NCBI GenBank assembly: GCA_008933995.1 | Contig: WARS01000011.1 | Span: 9,267,516-9,331,515, forward strand | DNA length: 64,000 nucleotides | DNA from: Datnioides undecimradiatus | Taxonomy: Eukaryota; Chordata; Actinopteri; Lobotiformes; Datnioididae | Reading direction: 5' to 3' | Shown here: positions 33,757 through 47,104 of the stretch, in pieces | How positions within the stretch are numbered: position 1 is the first letter of the stretch | Layout: every line of letters begins with the position of its first letter | Made by a program: the position numbers and the translations under genes | Notes under the pieces: model-generated | What the model saw: the letters and a program-made list of their open reading frames with translations, nothing else | Told to the model about the DNA's origin: nothing | Database searches by the model: none

Positions 33757-36700
33757 GCTGAAATTCAAATGTTTGTTTTTCCAGTGATTTATTGATCACA
33801 CTAATGAAATAATCCATAAGGGGTGACAGTAATGGGTTAGTTTAAGATGAGTAAGATTAGATCTGATAGAGACTCAGACCTCATGTCCTAAAACTGCAGG
33901 ACCTGGTGATGACTCCTTTATCTGGAGAAACTGGCCAACAGTAGCAGACTCATTTCTGCAAGTTTGTGGCCTCTTTCTTTGATGGGAAGAAATGATCCTG
34001 GGAATCAGACAGAAAGCTTCCAGTGGACCTGCCTCCTCTCAGCCTGAGAGCAGCACTGCACACAGTTGATAATACGTTCACATTAGTGGATGCTTGTATC
34101 AGCTGTGAGCATGATGCATATTAAGATCAGAGATGTAGAAAATAATAAACCAATAAACCAGGCTTTAATTACATTGAAACAGCAATTACATTTTTAAACA
34201 AGCCTTTAACTGTGCAATTAACTGTTAAACAATCAAACAACTAAATGGCCTCTGAGGACTAAATATACAATTAGGATTGCCCACAACAATGATACTGGCT
34301 GTAAATGAATTTGAATGAACTCTTCATCTTTCCACCAGTCTTCCCCAGATTTTACATCTTGGCTTCATCTACTCATTCGATGCGGGGCTGCAAAATCCTC
34401 ACTAAAACTAGGAGACCATTTCCCCTTAAAAAAAAAGTCCTCTAATTTGTCACTGGCCTGCTCTACTAAACTTGGTCTGACCCCCAACATTATGTAGCAG
34501 AAACGTCCCTTTTCTCCTCCTCCCTTCAAGCTCTGTCGTTAAGGAAGATGTCCATCTATGTGGCTATTAAGGCAGCAACATAAGGAGGGCAAATGGCAGG
34601 AAAGCTGGTGTCAGCTATCCCCTCTTTTCTTTTCTTGCGCATGAAGAATCTGACAGGAACAAGGCATGGGTTAACAAAGTAAGACTGGGACAAAGACAGT
34701 CCAGCCCCTGCGGGTCCTTGTCACAGTCTCTGACCCTCTGGGTCACTTCATAACAACAGGACCCAGACTGAACAGCAACCTGACAAAGATGTTTCACCAA
34801 GAGATGCCTTCTGCGTCACTGCATCTCCATGTGCTGCCACTATATCACTGACACTTTGCTGTACAGAAAACTATGACAGTGTACATATGACATTTTCAAG
34901 CCACAGCTTTCATTGGGAGATGAGCTGCTTTACCACTTTTCATGCCACTGAACAAGGAAAATGCACTTATATATAGAATAATTAGAATGCAATCACAATA
35001 ATTCATTAGCATTTTAACTGCCATCTTAATTTACAACCCTTGATACATGGGGCGAGCATTTTGTGCCACAAAAGATACTTTTGTGTCGCTTAACAGAGTG
35101 TGTACAAGAAGCTTTTGATGATACGATGATGACTGAAACTATTGGGAAAATATTTTTGCCAAGTGCTGCTCATCCCCTGTATTCTTGGACATGTTTCTTG
35201 TATTTGACCGTGTAACATTCAGCAGGTGACACTTAAAGCCCCATAAAAATCTGTATATGAGCTTCATCATATATAAACTGGAGCAGTAACAGTTGTACAT
35301 GCACTCCATTGTCTGCCAGCCCTTTAAGTAAGTAAAGCAAGTAAGTCTTTTTGCTGCCGGTCTTCAAAGCTTCTACACTTCAAAGCCTCTCACATTCATA
35401 TCAGGTATTTGTCACATTCATCAAGGAGCCACATTTTCTCGAACATCTTGCTGGCATCATATATGACACATTTCGGTGTAAAGTATGTCCCTACTCAGCT
35501 GATGGTATCAGATTAGCTTCATAAAACATTAATCTGACACTTAACTCATAATGTAGGCCAGCATCCAGTTGCCACATAGTAATTTTTAATTTAATGATCG
35601 TATATTTTTATGGTTTCAAACAGGTCCCCGCCATAACCAATTTTACTCTTTGGAAGAATAGATGCTGGGGTCAGCAACAATATTTACACCTGCTATTAAT
35701 TATTTAGATATTAACATGCTTTCAAACAGGCCACCAGGTAAGAAACCAGTCATTGAATCATTATCCTGCTCCCACTGCTGACCACAGGTTTGTATTGCTC
35801 ACATCAGAGTTTCAACCTGCCGTCAGCATGTTTAAAGAGACACTGTGGTCCGTCACAACAGGAAGCTTTTTTTTACACCTTCACCTTCCTGGTGTGTTGT
35901 TTACAAAAACATTTTAGTAAATTGAATCTCAGTGGTGCCACTGATGATGGTCCAAAATTGCATATTGTGACGTATACTTTTTCAAATTTGGTCAACTAGT
36001 AACAACAACTGGACTCTGACAGAGTCCCTCAGTGGAGGAATGATACACATTCTCTGAAAATGACTGAAGAGCACACAGTAAAACAAAACAAATCAGATCA
36101 AACATTTTAATTCTCAATTTTAATGTAAGACATAGACACAATGGATTTTTCCCATTGTTTCTGTGCTGAGCATCCACTGTAGCATCATCAAAAGGCAGCT
36201 AATGATTTATGTGCCAGCTCTGCCTGCAGGTACTCAGAGTCTCTGTGTTGCTACAGCTTCAAAGAAACAAGATCTACATGAAAGTAAACTGTGCAACCAA
36301 TCTCCGTGTGTTCTTTATGTGTTTTTTGAAACAAGGAATACGATAAGCAGCAAAACTTCATTCATTCATTCCTTCTGTGAAACCACTAACATCAAAACTC
36401 CAAAACAACCACACACGTGTCAGTATCTTCTAGCTTCAGGTCACATTTTAGACCTCCACTCAGTGTTGTTTCCTGTGTGGTGGGCAGCACGTTTTCAAGA
36501 GACATAACTGATCAATGTAGCAAGATGAGGTAATTTTGTTTTACCTTATTATACAAGCAGGCCTTATTTCATTACTGCGTAAACAACCTAAATAGGATAT
36601 ATGGGGTAGGAGGTCAGCAAGTTCACCTGGTAGACCTGGTAAACAAAGAAATAAAACAAAGGGAGGGAGGCAAGACTTGCAGTCACTTGAGAAAAAAAAA

Positions 36701-37269
36701 AAAACCTTATATAGGTCATGGTGCTTAAAAAGGAACTTGGATAAAATTACACATGATTTAAGCATTTTTTTTTACGTCTGTTTGTTCATCCACTAGTTAT
36801 ATTCCACTTGATATTGACATTTAACAGTTTAATGATTTACTGTTGGCTACACCGCACCAAATTCCACAGTGAGTCAGAGGCTAACATGGCTGTGTCACCA
36901 CTCTCCTCAGAGGGGCAGGTTACCTTTTGCCAGAGCTCATTTTGTTTTTTTCTCCTCCATCATGACATTGGACTCTATACCAGTAAATAAAACTGACAAG
37001 ACTTGATTTAGCTGCAAACATTTAGACTGAAAACTGCATTACCAAGATGTCATTTATCAAAAATATTTTCCATGAAAATAAATTTGTTATGCATTACTTC
37101 AGGAATGACCTCCTTATTGCACTTGCTAGCTTTAGCACAATATATCTCCATTGCTTCAGCTAGAAAGCACAATAAATATGATCTTTGTACAGCCAAAGTA
37201 AAACATTTTTGTAACAAATGCTGCATGCTGCCTCACTGAAATTATATATTTACTATGCTATGATCATTT

Positions 37270-37308
37270 TTTTAAAGGAATAGTTTGACATTTTGGGAAC
37301 TTTCACAC
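37270..37308 (-). repeat. end fragment of teleost repeat family A
   Basis: TTTAAAGGAATAGTTTGACA followed by TTTTGGGAA is the recurrent end of the family A repeat ('TTTAAAGGAATAGTTTGACATTTTGGGAAATACGC'). Confidence 0.55.
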
Positions 37309-40300
37309 AGTGCTGTCTTATGGCAGTTTACTCCTGTAGGAAGAAAATGCTCAGACTTTTGTCCTGTGACAAACAGCAAGAGCCAGAAATTGCCTGAAGT
37401 TTCAGCTGAGGCAGCCTCACACCTGGACTCTTACCTTGTGGCATTACAGGCTTTGTCACTCTGACGATGACTTTCAATTTCCTAATAAAGGATTTACCCA
37501 GGGGGTCTGGAATGTGCGGGCTGTAAAACAAACTGAGGTGCTCAATGAGCCTTTTGGTTCAACAGATTAAATGAGAAATGTGTTAACTGTTCAAAAATGC
37601 CAACTATCCCTTTGCTTATGCCCTTTTACCTTCACTAAACTCCCCTGCAAAGACTTAAGGACCCCCTGCAGTGTTCTAAAGCTCAACAGCTTTCCAAATA
37701 AGTTCCTGGTGTGTCCACACAGTAACCGTAATTCAGCCCCCAGCGGTGAAAGTAGTGAAGGTTCAAAGTTCAGTCACACTTGGTACTTTTTCATGTTAGG
37801 ATTTAATAGCTTCTTATATGGAATCCTTGTGCACACTCATGTCAGGTTTCTTGTCAGGTATCATTTGTTTTGTTTCAGACTGCCACCAAAGGCAGAAGGG
37901 TAGAGATTTGCTTTTGATGGGTTTAATAATTGTAGGTGTATAAAAATAAATGGACCAGGTGTAACAGGTACATGTTGACATTTATCACAGAAACACTTGT
38001 TTGACTTCTCTTCTTCTTATATCTTACGCCTACCACTCTCGTAAGGAAAGAATACCCCATGTCTTACATGTTTACAGACAGACCTTTGCATGTTGCATTC
38101 ACCAAGGATAAAGTCTCTCATCAAGAGAAATTAAACGGTAAAATGAACAATTGGGGTTGGTATTTGGGGTTTAGCATCTAAATGCTTCGTAAATAACATG
38201 ATCCAGCAGATCGAGAGATAATTTGCTTGTTTGAGCCTTTAATAACCTTATACTCCACTGAGTGCAGGGAAGTGATGTCTGGAGGGCACAGCTGATAATG
38301 CTTTGATCTAATAGAAAATGGGTGCTTGAGTTGGGATAACGTTTCCTCTCACATGAGGGGTTCACGTGGAGGGGAAGTGAGACGGATTTTCGCATGTGAG
38401 TCAGTAAATTAAATCATGCATGGGGATGAATGAGTCATCACATTGTAATGAGTGAAGAGAGGTTGAATGGGTGCCCACCCCACCTGCAGCAAACAGTGCC
38501 TACAGTAACTGACCATAAGTTGGACACATAAAACTGACCACCACTGACACACTGAAGGTCGACAAAATTCATCTAAAAACAGGAGTCACAAGGTCTTGGC
38601 TGTCCGGGTTATTGTAGTACTTGATACTATTTTATATTATGATTAAAGTTATATCAAGACATTCATGTTCTTCTTCTCATGATTACACTTGTTATTATTT
38701 TGCAGGTAGTTATTGTCACAGTAAATTTTTCTTTTTATTTCCATCATAACAAAATATGTGCAGAGTTTACATGCATTTTAAATGCACTAATTTACCTTCT
38801 GTCAGCGATCTAAATGAGAAGATATATAACATGTATATCTAATTTGTTATCTAAGATGTTATCTGTGACAGTAAAATACAAAGTATGAAGACGTAATGTC
38901 TCAGGGTATGTACAGGATTATTTCTTGATCTGGCACGATAACTTCCTGGAGTTTTAACATCACTGTGATGTTGCCGGGCAAAACAAACTTTTAACTGATG
39001 GTTTGCAAACAATAATTGTAAGTAATTCTATATGTCACTTAATGATCAGATATAATTAGTTTACATTTATATACTTAATTAAATGTCATATACTCAGAAT
39101 CTGCCTCATCAGCCTGTGTAGGTGTGGTTTGACCCTCACCCCAAATTGGAGCACACAGGCCAAAGTTGGCCCACCATAAGTGTGATTTGGCCTACTAGAT
39201 GTTTATAGCAAAAACTGTTAAAAATGAATATAAAAGTATATCCTGATCTAAATTACTTGTGAAGTAAAAATGCTTTTTACATATATCAGATCCCTAATTT
39301 TACAAATATTTGATACTCTGAACATTGCAGCACAGTGACACTTGAGTAGGACATTAGTGAGGGAAACTTGGGATGCTAGAATCTATTGCATCTTAACAAT
39401 ATAATACAAAAAGGTGTTTTGGCCCTCCAAAATTTAGATATTGAAAAACTAAAGAGTCAAAAATCTATTTCAAGTTTATCCAGTGGAAATAAAATTATTG
39501 GAGTTGCTTGATGAGTTGCTTGATATCAGCTAATTCAGAGGTGTGACTCACTCATATCTGAGGTCACTATATTATCCTCAGAAATGTTCCTTACCTGCAG
39601 TACGCAAAGGTCGCATCATCGTGGATTTACCCTACAATGACTGCTTGGCGCAGCCTGTTTTACATAATATCCATTTTACATATAACACACTTCACACAGC
39701 ATGTGTAGAGCGGCTCCTCTCTGTAGGCACAAACTCACATCTTAACAGACTTGGCCGGCTGCCAAGCTGACCTTACTGCAGGGGTCCCATGTTGTGTAAC
39801 AGCCCTTTTGTCTGATATTCATCCTCTAAATTATGCTGAGAAAAGGGGAGTTGCAGGGAATGTGTACTGAATGTGAAGAATGCCATTGATATTGCATTTC
39901 CAAAGAATTTCTCTAAGAGCTACATCCAAGGTCACATAGCAAGATTTTCAGTGGCGGGTCAAATATTATGTAAAAATAACTAACCAGCAAAAGAGTTTAT
40001 AGTAATAATAGTAAGTTACATATGCTGCAGCACTCATTGGTAGCAAGCAAAGGACAACAAACATTGCATTGGGCTGCTTCAGCTAAATTACATGCATCTA
40101 CATAGCAATTTTCTGTCCTTGTCTGTCCTTGGTTACTGGCAATTACAATGCACATGGACAGAGTGACTTTCACACCTGAGGAGAATTAAGAGGCTTGCAG
40201 CTGATATTTTGCATGTCTTGCAGGGAAAAAGAGGAGACATGTGGGAGAGGGATAGAAAAGAATATGCAAACTGTGCAGAAAAAGAGCCACATTAAAATTC

Positions 40301-41027
40301 AGTCCAAGCACCTCCTTGCTGTGTGCTAACAGAGCTAATAGCTGAGTCACTGTGAAACATGACCAAACAGTGATCCTAGAGGAACACCACTTTAATCTGC
40401 AGCTGGGGTTAATTGGAGTACCCTCATTCGCTACTGAATTTCTCTGCAAAGTGTGATTTAATCAAGTTTGGCGTGTTATCAGCGAGTCAAAACCAATTTT
40501 CTAAGCGAATGAACAGAATGCACTCAACAATGTCAAAAGTGGAAAAAAGCCTTTTGGGGGAAACAGCAGTCACTTCTGTGTCAGGAGAAATGAGGGATTC
40601 ATCTGTCATCGCAAGCAGTATTGCGGTAAATTCTGAAACCTGAGAGAAAAATGCTCATTAAAGTTACTGAAACACATTCAGAAAAAAAACCAAAAACAGT
40701 TTTTAAACAGTAATGAAATAATATTTGTTATTGGCCCAAGATGGGTGGTTTGGACCATCTGTTTCTTTTCTGATATAACCACTTGGACCTTCAGAGTCAT
40801 GAAATGTCCCTTTTAACTAAATGCTAACATCGAAATGGTGGATTTCATGGAGATTATAGTTAGGAAGGAAAAAAGAAATATGACCTTTAGTTTTACAGGT
40901 GGGATGTACATTGAGTAAAGGAAAGGTTTCTCTGATCTCTCTCTGAAATATGGACTTATTTATTGCTTGCAGAGAGTTAAATGAGAAGATTGATATTATG
41001 TGTGTAGGGTAAATATAAAGCAATTAT

Positions 41028-41080
41028 TCAGTTAGCTTAGCATGGTACAAAGCATGGCGACAGGAAGAAACAGCAATTTA
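41028..41080 (-). repeat. end fragment of teleost repeat family A
   Basis: CAGTTAGCTTAGCATGGTAC, then GGCGACAGGAAGAAACAGC, resembles the 'GTTAGCTTAGCATAAAGACTGGAAACAGGGGGAAACAGC' end of family A. Confidence 0.45.
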
Positions 41081-43078
41081 TTGGTTAGTATTTATTGCGC
41101 TATGGATGATTTTAGCAGAGGTGAAGCTGACTACAGTTTCTCTGTTATCATGACACCCAGTGGAGGTGTAAGACCAGCTGCCTTCACGCTTGTTTGTGTG
41201 CTTGAGCAAGCTGATAGCCACCTAATTGTAAACTTCACTGCACAAAGTGCTGTCCAGTGTCCAAAGTCTTCTGGAGCCAGGCAGCAGGCCAGCAGCCCGG
41301 AAACACTGCATATTTGGAATGAACAGGGTAAGCCCTCAGCTGCTGGACAGGAAAATTAGAAGTGGGGCATGAGTTTCTACCTCCCATCATCACTGAATAT
41401 TATTAGCTGAAACATCTGATGATGGATAAATAAGATGGGGCATCACATAACCAAAACAAACTCAAGGTTATGCAACAAATTTTGGCAACTAAGTTCATAC
41501 ATTTTGTTCATGTGTACACTGATGCCTATGATTCAGACCAACAAAGCAAATTCAGAATAAGTTTTGAGCATTAATGCTCATAGGATGAAACAACTGAAGT
41601 TCAGATTGTATTATTCTCAAGTAAGGTGCTGTCTCTTGTACCTTCAGATGATAATTGTAGGTTGAATCTGAAAGGGAAATAGAAAACCGTATGTAAATAT
41701 GTGAAAATTACACTTTTGGGATAAATGTACATATAACCCTGTGATCAAATATTTACTCATATTTCTACCATTACATTAATTCCTGGCTGTTTTTTTCACA
41801 GGCTATTTATTTACTTATTATTCTTAAAAATAATAATTTTGCTTCTGACACTAATTGCTGACACAACATAAATATATAAAATGCTCTGTAAGAATTTAAA
41901 TAAACTCATATGATATAGAACAAACAATAGAGAAAGGACTGATAAATAAACTCTTTGAGTTATTCATCAAAACAAAGCCATAGTGCTGCCATAAAACTAG
42001 CTAAATAGCTAACCATTAATGAAAACATCATGTACATAAAGAATGTGCAAAAACAAACAAACAAACAAATCCAAAACATCAACAGCTGCACATAAACACA
42101 ATTTCTTGCAGCAATTACAGCCTAGAAATGTGTTGATCTGTTGAATAAACTCTGATGTCTCAAAAAGCACACACCCTGAATTTCTAAAAATAACCACAGG
42201 AGGGCAGCTGTGTCCAAGAAAGAAAACCTGCCCTGTGGGCTCTTCTAGGCTGAATGAGTGTGCTCACTCTATTTATTTTTCTTTTCCTGCCTGCCTGCAT
42301 GCTTGCCTGGCTATCTGTCTCTCTGTGTGCATACGTCTGTGTGTCTGCTTCTTTTATTGGTTGGTCTGTTTGTTTACCTCTTTGTCCATCTGTCTGACAG
42401 CAGGACCATATCAATATGTGAAGAATTTCAGATCATCCCTATAAGACATGAAAATACTTTTTAAATCATTATTTGAACAATCCAAATAAAAGAAAATGAT
42501 AATTATCCATTTATTTTGAATGGACTTACATTGTGTTTGGTGGTGAGGTCTGTATGGAAAAGGATTAGTCACGCTGGAGGTTAAATTTGAATTGTACACA
42601 TTTGAATTTTGGGCTCACATTGAAGTGCAACAAATTAATCTGTTTGTGGCTCATTTCCCAAGTGTCACAGTGTCGGTCCAGAGCCAAGGTGCCACATGTG
42701 GTGGAGAATCCTGGCATACTGATTACTGCACACTGCATTGAGAAGCTGACAACAATGCACAAGTGAGGATGGAGGGTAATTGCAGGGGGAAAGATTGGTT
42801 CTGCATTCAAACATGGGTGCTGAACTACTATACTGTTTACATTTCCATTCAAGTATTTTGTGTTAGCAATTTACTTTTGAGTGCATGGTTAAGTTCCAAG
42901 AAGTGCAATATTCATGGATCTATTACAAGGTTTGCAACCAGGCTATGCATCCCATTGACATTTTAAGTAATCCTTAGCAGTGTAGCTCTAGTGATGGCAA
43001 TGTTAGTCACTTCACCACTTTAGATCTGGATCAACAACTATTAGTATCTCAACAACTGTTGGATGTATTGGCATGGTA

Positions 43079-44529
43079 CAGTGCATCCGGAAAGTAGTCA
43101 CAGCGCTTCACTTTTTCCACATTTCTTTATGTTACAGCCTTATTCCAAAATGGATTCAATTCAGTTTTTCCCCTCAAATCTACACACAACACCCCATAAT
43201 GACAATGTGAAAACAGTTTTTTTTTTTTTTAATTTTTGCAAATTTATTTAAAAAAAAAATAAAACTCACAAGTACATAAGTATTCACAGCCTTTGCTCAA
43301 TACTTTGTTGATGTACCTTTGGCAGCAATTACAGCCTCACGTCTTCTTGAATATGATGCCACGAGCTTGGCACACCTATCTTTGGGCGGATTCGCCCATT
43401 CTTCTTTGCAGAACCTGCTTAGGGTCGTTGTCCTGCTGAAAGATGAACCATTGCCCCAGTCTGAGGTCAAGAGCGCTCTGGAGCAGGTTTTCATCCAGGA
43501 TATCGCTGTATATTGCTGCATTCATCTTTCCCTCTATCCTGACAAGTCTCCCAGTTCCTGTCGCTGAAAAACATCCCCACAGCATGATGCTGCCCACGCC
43601 ATACTTCACTGTAGGTGATGAGTGGTGCCTGTTTTCCTCCAAACATGACGCCTGGCATTCACACCAAAGAGTTCAATCTTTGTCTCATCAGACCAGAGAA
43701 TTTTGTTTCTCATGGTCTGAGAGTCCTTCAGGTGCCTTTTGGCAAACTCCAGGCGGACTGCCATGTGCTTTTGCTAAGGAGTGGCTTCGGTCTGGCCACT
43801 CTACCATATAGGCCTGATTGGTGGATTGCTGCAGAGATGGTTGTCCTTTCGGAAGGTTCTCCTCTCTCCACAGAGAACTCTGGAGCTCTGACAGAGTGAC
43901 CGTCAGGTTCTTGGTCACCTCCCTGACTAAAGCCCTTCTCCCCCGATTGCTCAGTTTAGACGGCCGGCCAGCTCTAGGAAGAATCCTGGTGGTTCCATTT
44001 ACGGATGATGGAGGCCACTGTGCTCATTGAGACCTTCAAAGCAGCAGAAATTTTTCTGTACCCTTCCCCAGATTTGTGCCTCGAGACAATCCTGTCTTGG
44101 AGGTCTACAGACAATTCCTTTGACTTCATGCTTGGGTTGTGCTCTGACATGCACTGTCAACGGTGGGACCTTATATAGACAGGTGTGTGCCATTCCAAAT
44201 CATGTCCAATCAACTGAATTTACCACAGATGGACTCCAATTAAGCTATAGAAACATCTCAAGGATGATCAGTGGAAACAGGATGCACCTGAGCTCAATTT
44301 TGAGCTTCATGGCAAAGGCTGTGAATACTTATGTACATGTGATTTCTTGATTTTTGATTTTTAATAAATTTGCAAAAAATTAAAAAAAAAACTGTTTTCA
44401 CATTGTCATTATGGGGTGTTGTGTGTAGAATTGAAGGGAAAAAATGAATTGAATCCATTTTGGAATAAGGCTGTAACATAACGAAATGTGGAAAAAGTGA
44501 AGCGTTGTGAATACTTTCCGGATGCACTG
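43079..44529 (-). mobile_element. Tc1-like DNA transposon with long inverted repeats, inactive
   Basis: The 1,451-bp element is flanked by TA (43077-43078 and 44530-44531). Both ends start CAGTGCATCCGGAAAGTA and continue as near-identical inverted repeats of about 215 bp (43079-43295 and 44312-44529), including CTTCACTTTTTCCACATTTC and ACACCCCATAATGACAATG. TA duplications and long inverted repeats identify a Tc1/mariner element of the fish Tc1 group. The inverted repeats are well kept, so it could in principle be mobilised only by a transposase supplied from elsewhere. Confidence 0.92.
43297..44129 (-). pseudogene. Tc1 transposase remnant
   Basis: From the ATG at 44129 the minus strand reads MKSKELSVDLQDRIVSRHKS, then GEGYRKISAALKVSMSTVAS (the paired-like helix-turn-helix). 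Later come YGVGSIMLWGCFSATGTGRL, FIFQQDNDPKQ (second catalytic Asp region) and, in another frame, CKEEWANPPKDRCAKLV to IAAKGTSTKY at the end. The stretch that should hold WPSQSPDLNPIE, carrying the third catalytic residue, is deleted between DPKQ and CKEEWA, and the frame shifts. It is therefore a non-functional copy. Full-length relatives are about 340 residues. Confidence 0.85.
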
Positions 44530-44907
44530 TATTTTGTACAGACATTTATGAGATAAGAGGAATTATGATGACATAACATAACAGATGACACTCCTGACTT
44601 TTCTGTTAGCATGCTAACTACATGTTTAACATTATAACTGCTAAACAGAACTCTGCTCATAAAGAAGTGATTTCCAAATAAATTCTAAATATACATATAT
44701 ATTTGTTCGGGAAAAGGGAGGTTTGTAATCGCCCAGGGCTATTTTGCCTCCAAAGAATCTTCTTAACCAAAAATGGTTGCATATAAACAATATTTGTAGA
44801 AGGTAAGTTTGGATGTGTCAGCATACATGGCTGAACCAACATCAAGTACCAACAGCTCAAGACAGCTGCAATTCATGCTTATTTTATTCTCTAATATGAA
44901 TAATTTT

Positions 44908-44958
44908 ATATATATATATATATATATAATTTTATATATATATTTATATATATATATG
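44908..44958. repeat. (TA)n-rich tract at the 5' edge of LINE copy 2
   Basis: Interrupted TA runs end directly at the start of the LINE reading frame, as at copy 1. Confidence 0.92.
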
Positions 44959-46920
44959 TAAAGACAAGACATGTAGAAGACAATGGACGAGAGATGAGAA
45001 CCTGGATCTGTTGGAATGCTACTACTCCAGTAACCCTAGTCAGAGGGGTTACATGAAACGAATGTGGGAACTATGGATACTTCGACACCCACAGTCAACA
45101 CTAACTGCGAAGCATCTCGTAGCTCAGCGTTCCAACATCCACAAGCGGCAACTGCTATCACAACTAGAGATTGACGAGGTACAACACAAATGCTACGGCA
45201 AGGGGGAGCCAAGACGCGAGGTCAGAAGGGAGTTAACACTAACTCCCCATCCAGAGATTGGGTACCAAGCCCCAATAGAAGAAGAACTGAATGAGAGAGC
45301 AACTGACCTGAGAGAGACGATAATGACTAAGATGAACAGGCAACCCCGACGTCGGTTACATAGACTGTGTGCAGTACCTGAAGATCTCCTAGTAGATGTG
45401 AATGCAGCACTGAGAACGATCCCCACGAGAAACATCACTGAAACAAATGAGCTGATATACACTGCAGCATCAGTGATCCTAGAGAGCCTCGGTTACAAAC
45501 CCAAGGAGCAGAAGGAGCAATATCCCCCATGGAGGAAGAGGCTGGAAGACAAGATAAGGGCAACACGGAGGGAAGTGAGCCAGCTGTCAGAGTTGAAGAC
45601 AGGTACTATGAGGAAGGTGCCTAAGAAATACAACCAGGTAAACATACCTGAGGCCCTAGAAACTGCCAAACAGAGGCTCCAGGCATTGGCCACCCGCCTG
45701 AAGAGGTACACAAGAGAGGCCGAAGCAAGACGAATAAACCGGCTGTTCTCAACTGAACCAGCTAAAGTGTACTCCCAATGGCAGGGCAACAATACAAGAG
45801 CAGAGCCGCCAATGCTGGAAACTGAACAATACTGGAAAGGCATATGGGAACGGGAGGTAACGCATAACACCAATGCACAGTGGCTGGTAGATCTGAAAAC
45901 CGACCACAGTGACCTCCCAGAGCAAGAACCAGTAACCATCACAGTGGCAGACATCCAAGAAAGGGTCTCCAGTATGAAGAACTGGACAGCACCAGGACCT
46001 GACATGGTACACACCTACTGGCTAAAGAAACTCACTGCGCTCCATGACCGCCTGGCAGCACAAATGAACCAGCTGCTACAGGAAGGGACTCACCCTGAAT
46101 GGCTAACTGAAGGCCGGACAGTCCTGATCCAGAAGGACCCCCAGAAAGGAACAGTCCCATCCAACTACCGCCCAATAACCTGCCTCTCCACAACATGGAA
46201 GCTCCTGTCCGGCATTGTAGCCACTAAGATAAGCGGGCACATGGATCAATACTTGAGCAAAGCACAGAAGGGCATTGGTAGAAATACCAGAGGAGCCAAA
46301 CACCAACTACTGGTAGATAGAACGGTCGCCCAGGACTGCAAGACCAGACGAACTAACCTGTGCACTGATAGTGCACATAGTGTACAGAAACATCTGTGCA
46401 GAGTTTGGGCTGGAAGTCCCTAGATCCAAGTGGGAAACACCTCCAAAGGTGATAGAGAATGAGCGCGCAAAGATCCTGTGGGACTTCCAGGTACAGACTG
46501 ATAAGATGGTAATGGCTAACCAACCGGACATTGTAGCGGTGGACAAGACCCAGAAGAAAGCCGTTGTGGTGGACATCGCAATCCCAAGCGATGGTAACAT
46601 CAGGAAGAAGGAACATGAGAAGCTAGAGAAATACCAAGGCCTGAAGGAAGAACTGGAGAAAGCCTGGCAGGTAAAGACATCAGTGGTGCCTGTGGTGATC
46701 GGGGCACTCGGAGCAGTGACCCCCAAACTGGAGCAGTGGCTACAACAGATCCCAGGAAAGACAACAGACATCTCAGTCCAGAAAAGCGCAATACTAGGGA
46801 CATGTAAGATACTGCGCAGAACCCTCAAGCTCCCAGGCCTCTGGTAGAGGACCCGAGCTTGCAGAGGAGGAACCGCCCGCGGAGGGCGAGATGGGAATTT
46901 TTGGAATTTTTTATTTTTTT
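44957..46920 (+). mobile_element. R4/Dong-like LINE, internally deleted copy (copy 2)
   Basis: An open frame runs from the TA tract (44957) to 46423. It starts with a Trp-spaced Myb/SANT-like segment (RRQWTRDENLDLLECYY ... RGYMKRMWELW), then has a basic coiled region and the first RT blocks (NWTAPGPDMVHTYW, NYRPITCLSTTWKLLSG, GIGRNTRGAKHQLLVDR, RRTNLCT). At about 46368-46377 it jumps to VYRNICAEFGLEVPRSKW, the endonuclease end, in another frame, which ends with LKLPGLW and TAG at 46845-46847. The RT core with YMDD and the CCHC knuckle are deleted. The endonuclease PD motif (QPDIVAVDK...VVVDIAIPSD) is kept. The 46377-46900 part is about 99% identical to copy 1 (five substitutions by eye). It looks young but non-autonomous. 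Confidence 0.87.
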
Positions 46921-47104
46921 TGTAAGATGTAAGAAATGTTAAATATAAATGAAATAAATAAATGATAAATAAATGCCGGCAAAATTACAAAGGAGTGTGG
47001 CAGTGGTGTAATTAATCTAGTAGAATACTGTTGAAAAATGTATCCCTCATATACTCTTCCTCTTTAAAGCTGTTTCCCAATCCAGGAAAAGCGTAAGTGA
47101 CCCT

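Larger units (their letters stand above)
33780..42970. other. gene-free intergenic stretch
   Basis: No supported exon, RNA gene or large mobile element over 9.2 kb. It holds two family A fragments (listed), a (CAAA)n run near 42050 and a CTGC/CTGT-rich stretch near 42285-42400. The short open frames here have no recognisable family. Confidence 0.6.
42975..44640 (+). repeat. copy of teleost repeat family B, split by a Tc1 insertion
   Basis: The left part (42975-43078) ends CAACAACTGTTGGATGTATT and GGCATGGTA. The right part (44530-44640) begins TATTTTGTACAGACATTTAT and later has GTTAGCATGCTAACTACATG. Joined, they follow the family order ('CAACAACTATTGGATGGATT-GCCATGAAATTTTGTACAGACATTCATG'). 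The Tc1 element sits at a TA inside it, so this repeat is older than the Tc1 copy. Confidence 0.65.

Noticed and set aside
42235-42464. Cys/Leu-rich plus-strand frames
   Set aside because: Result of a degenerate CTGC/CTGT-rich stretch, not protein.
45493-46014. 173-codon minus-strand open frame
   Set aside because: Antisense shadow of the N-terminal part of LINE copy 2, with no recognisable domains of its own.
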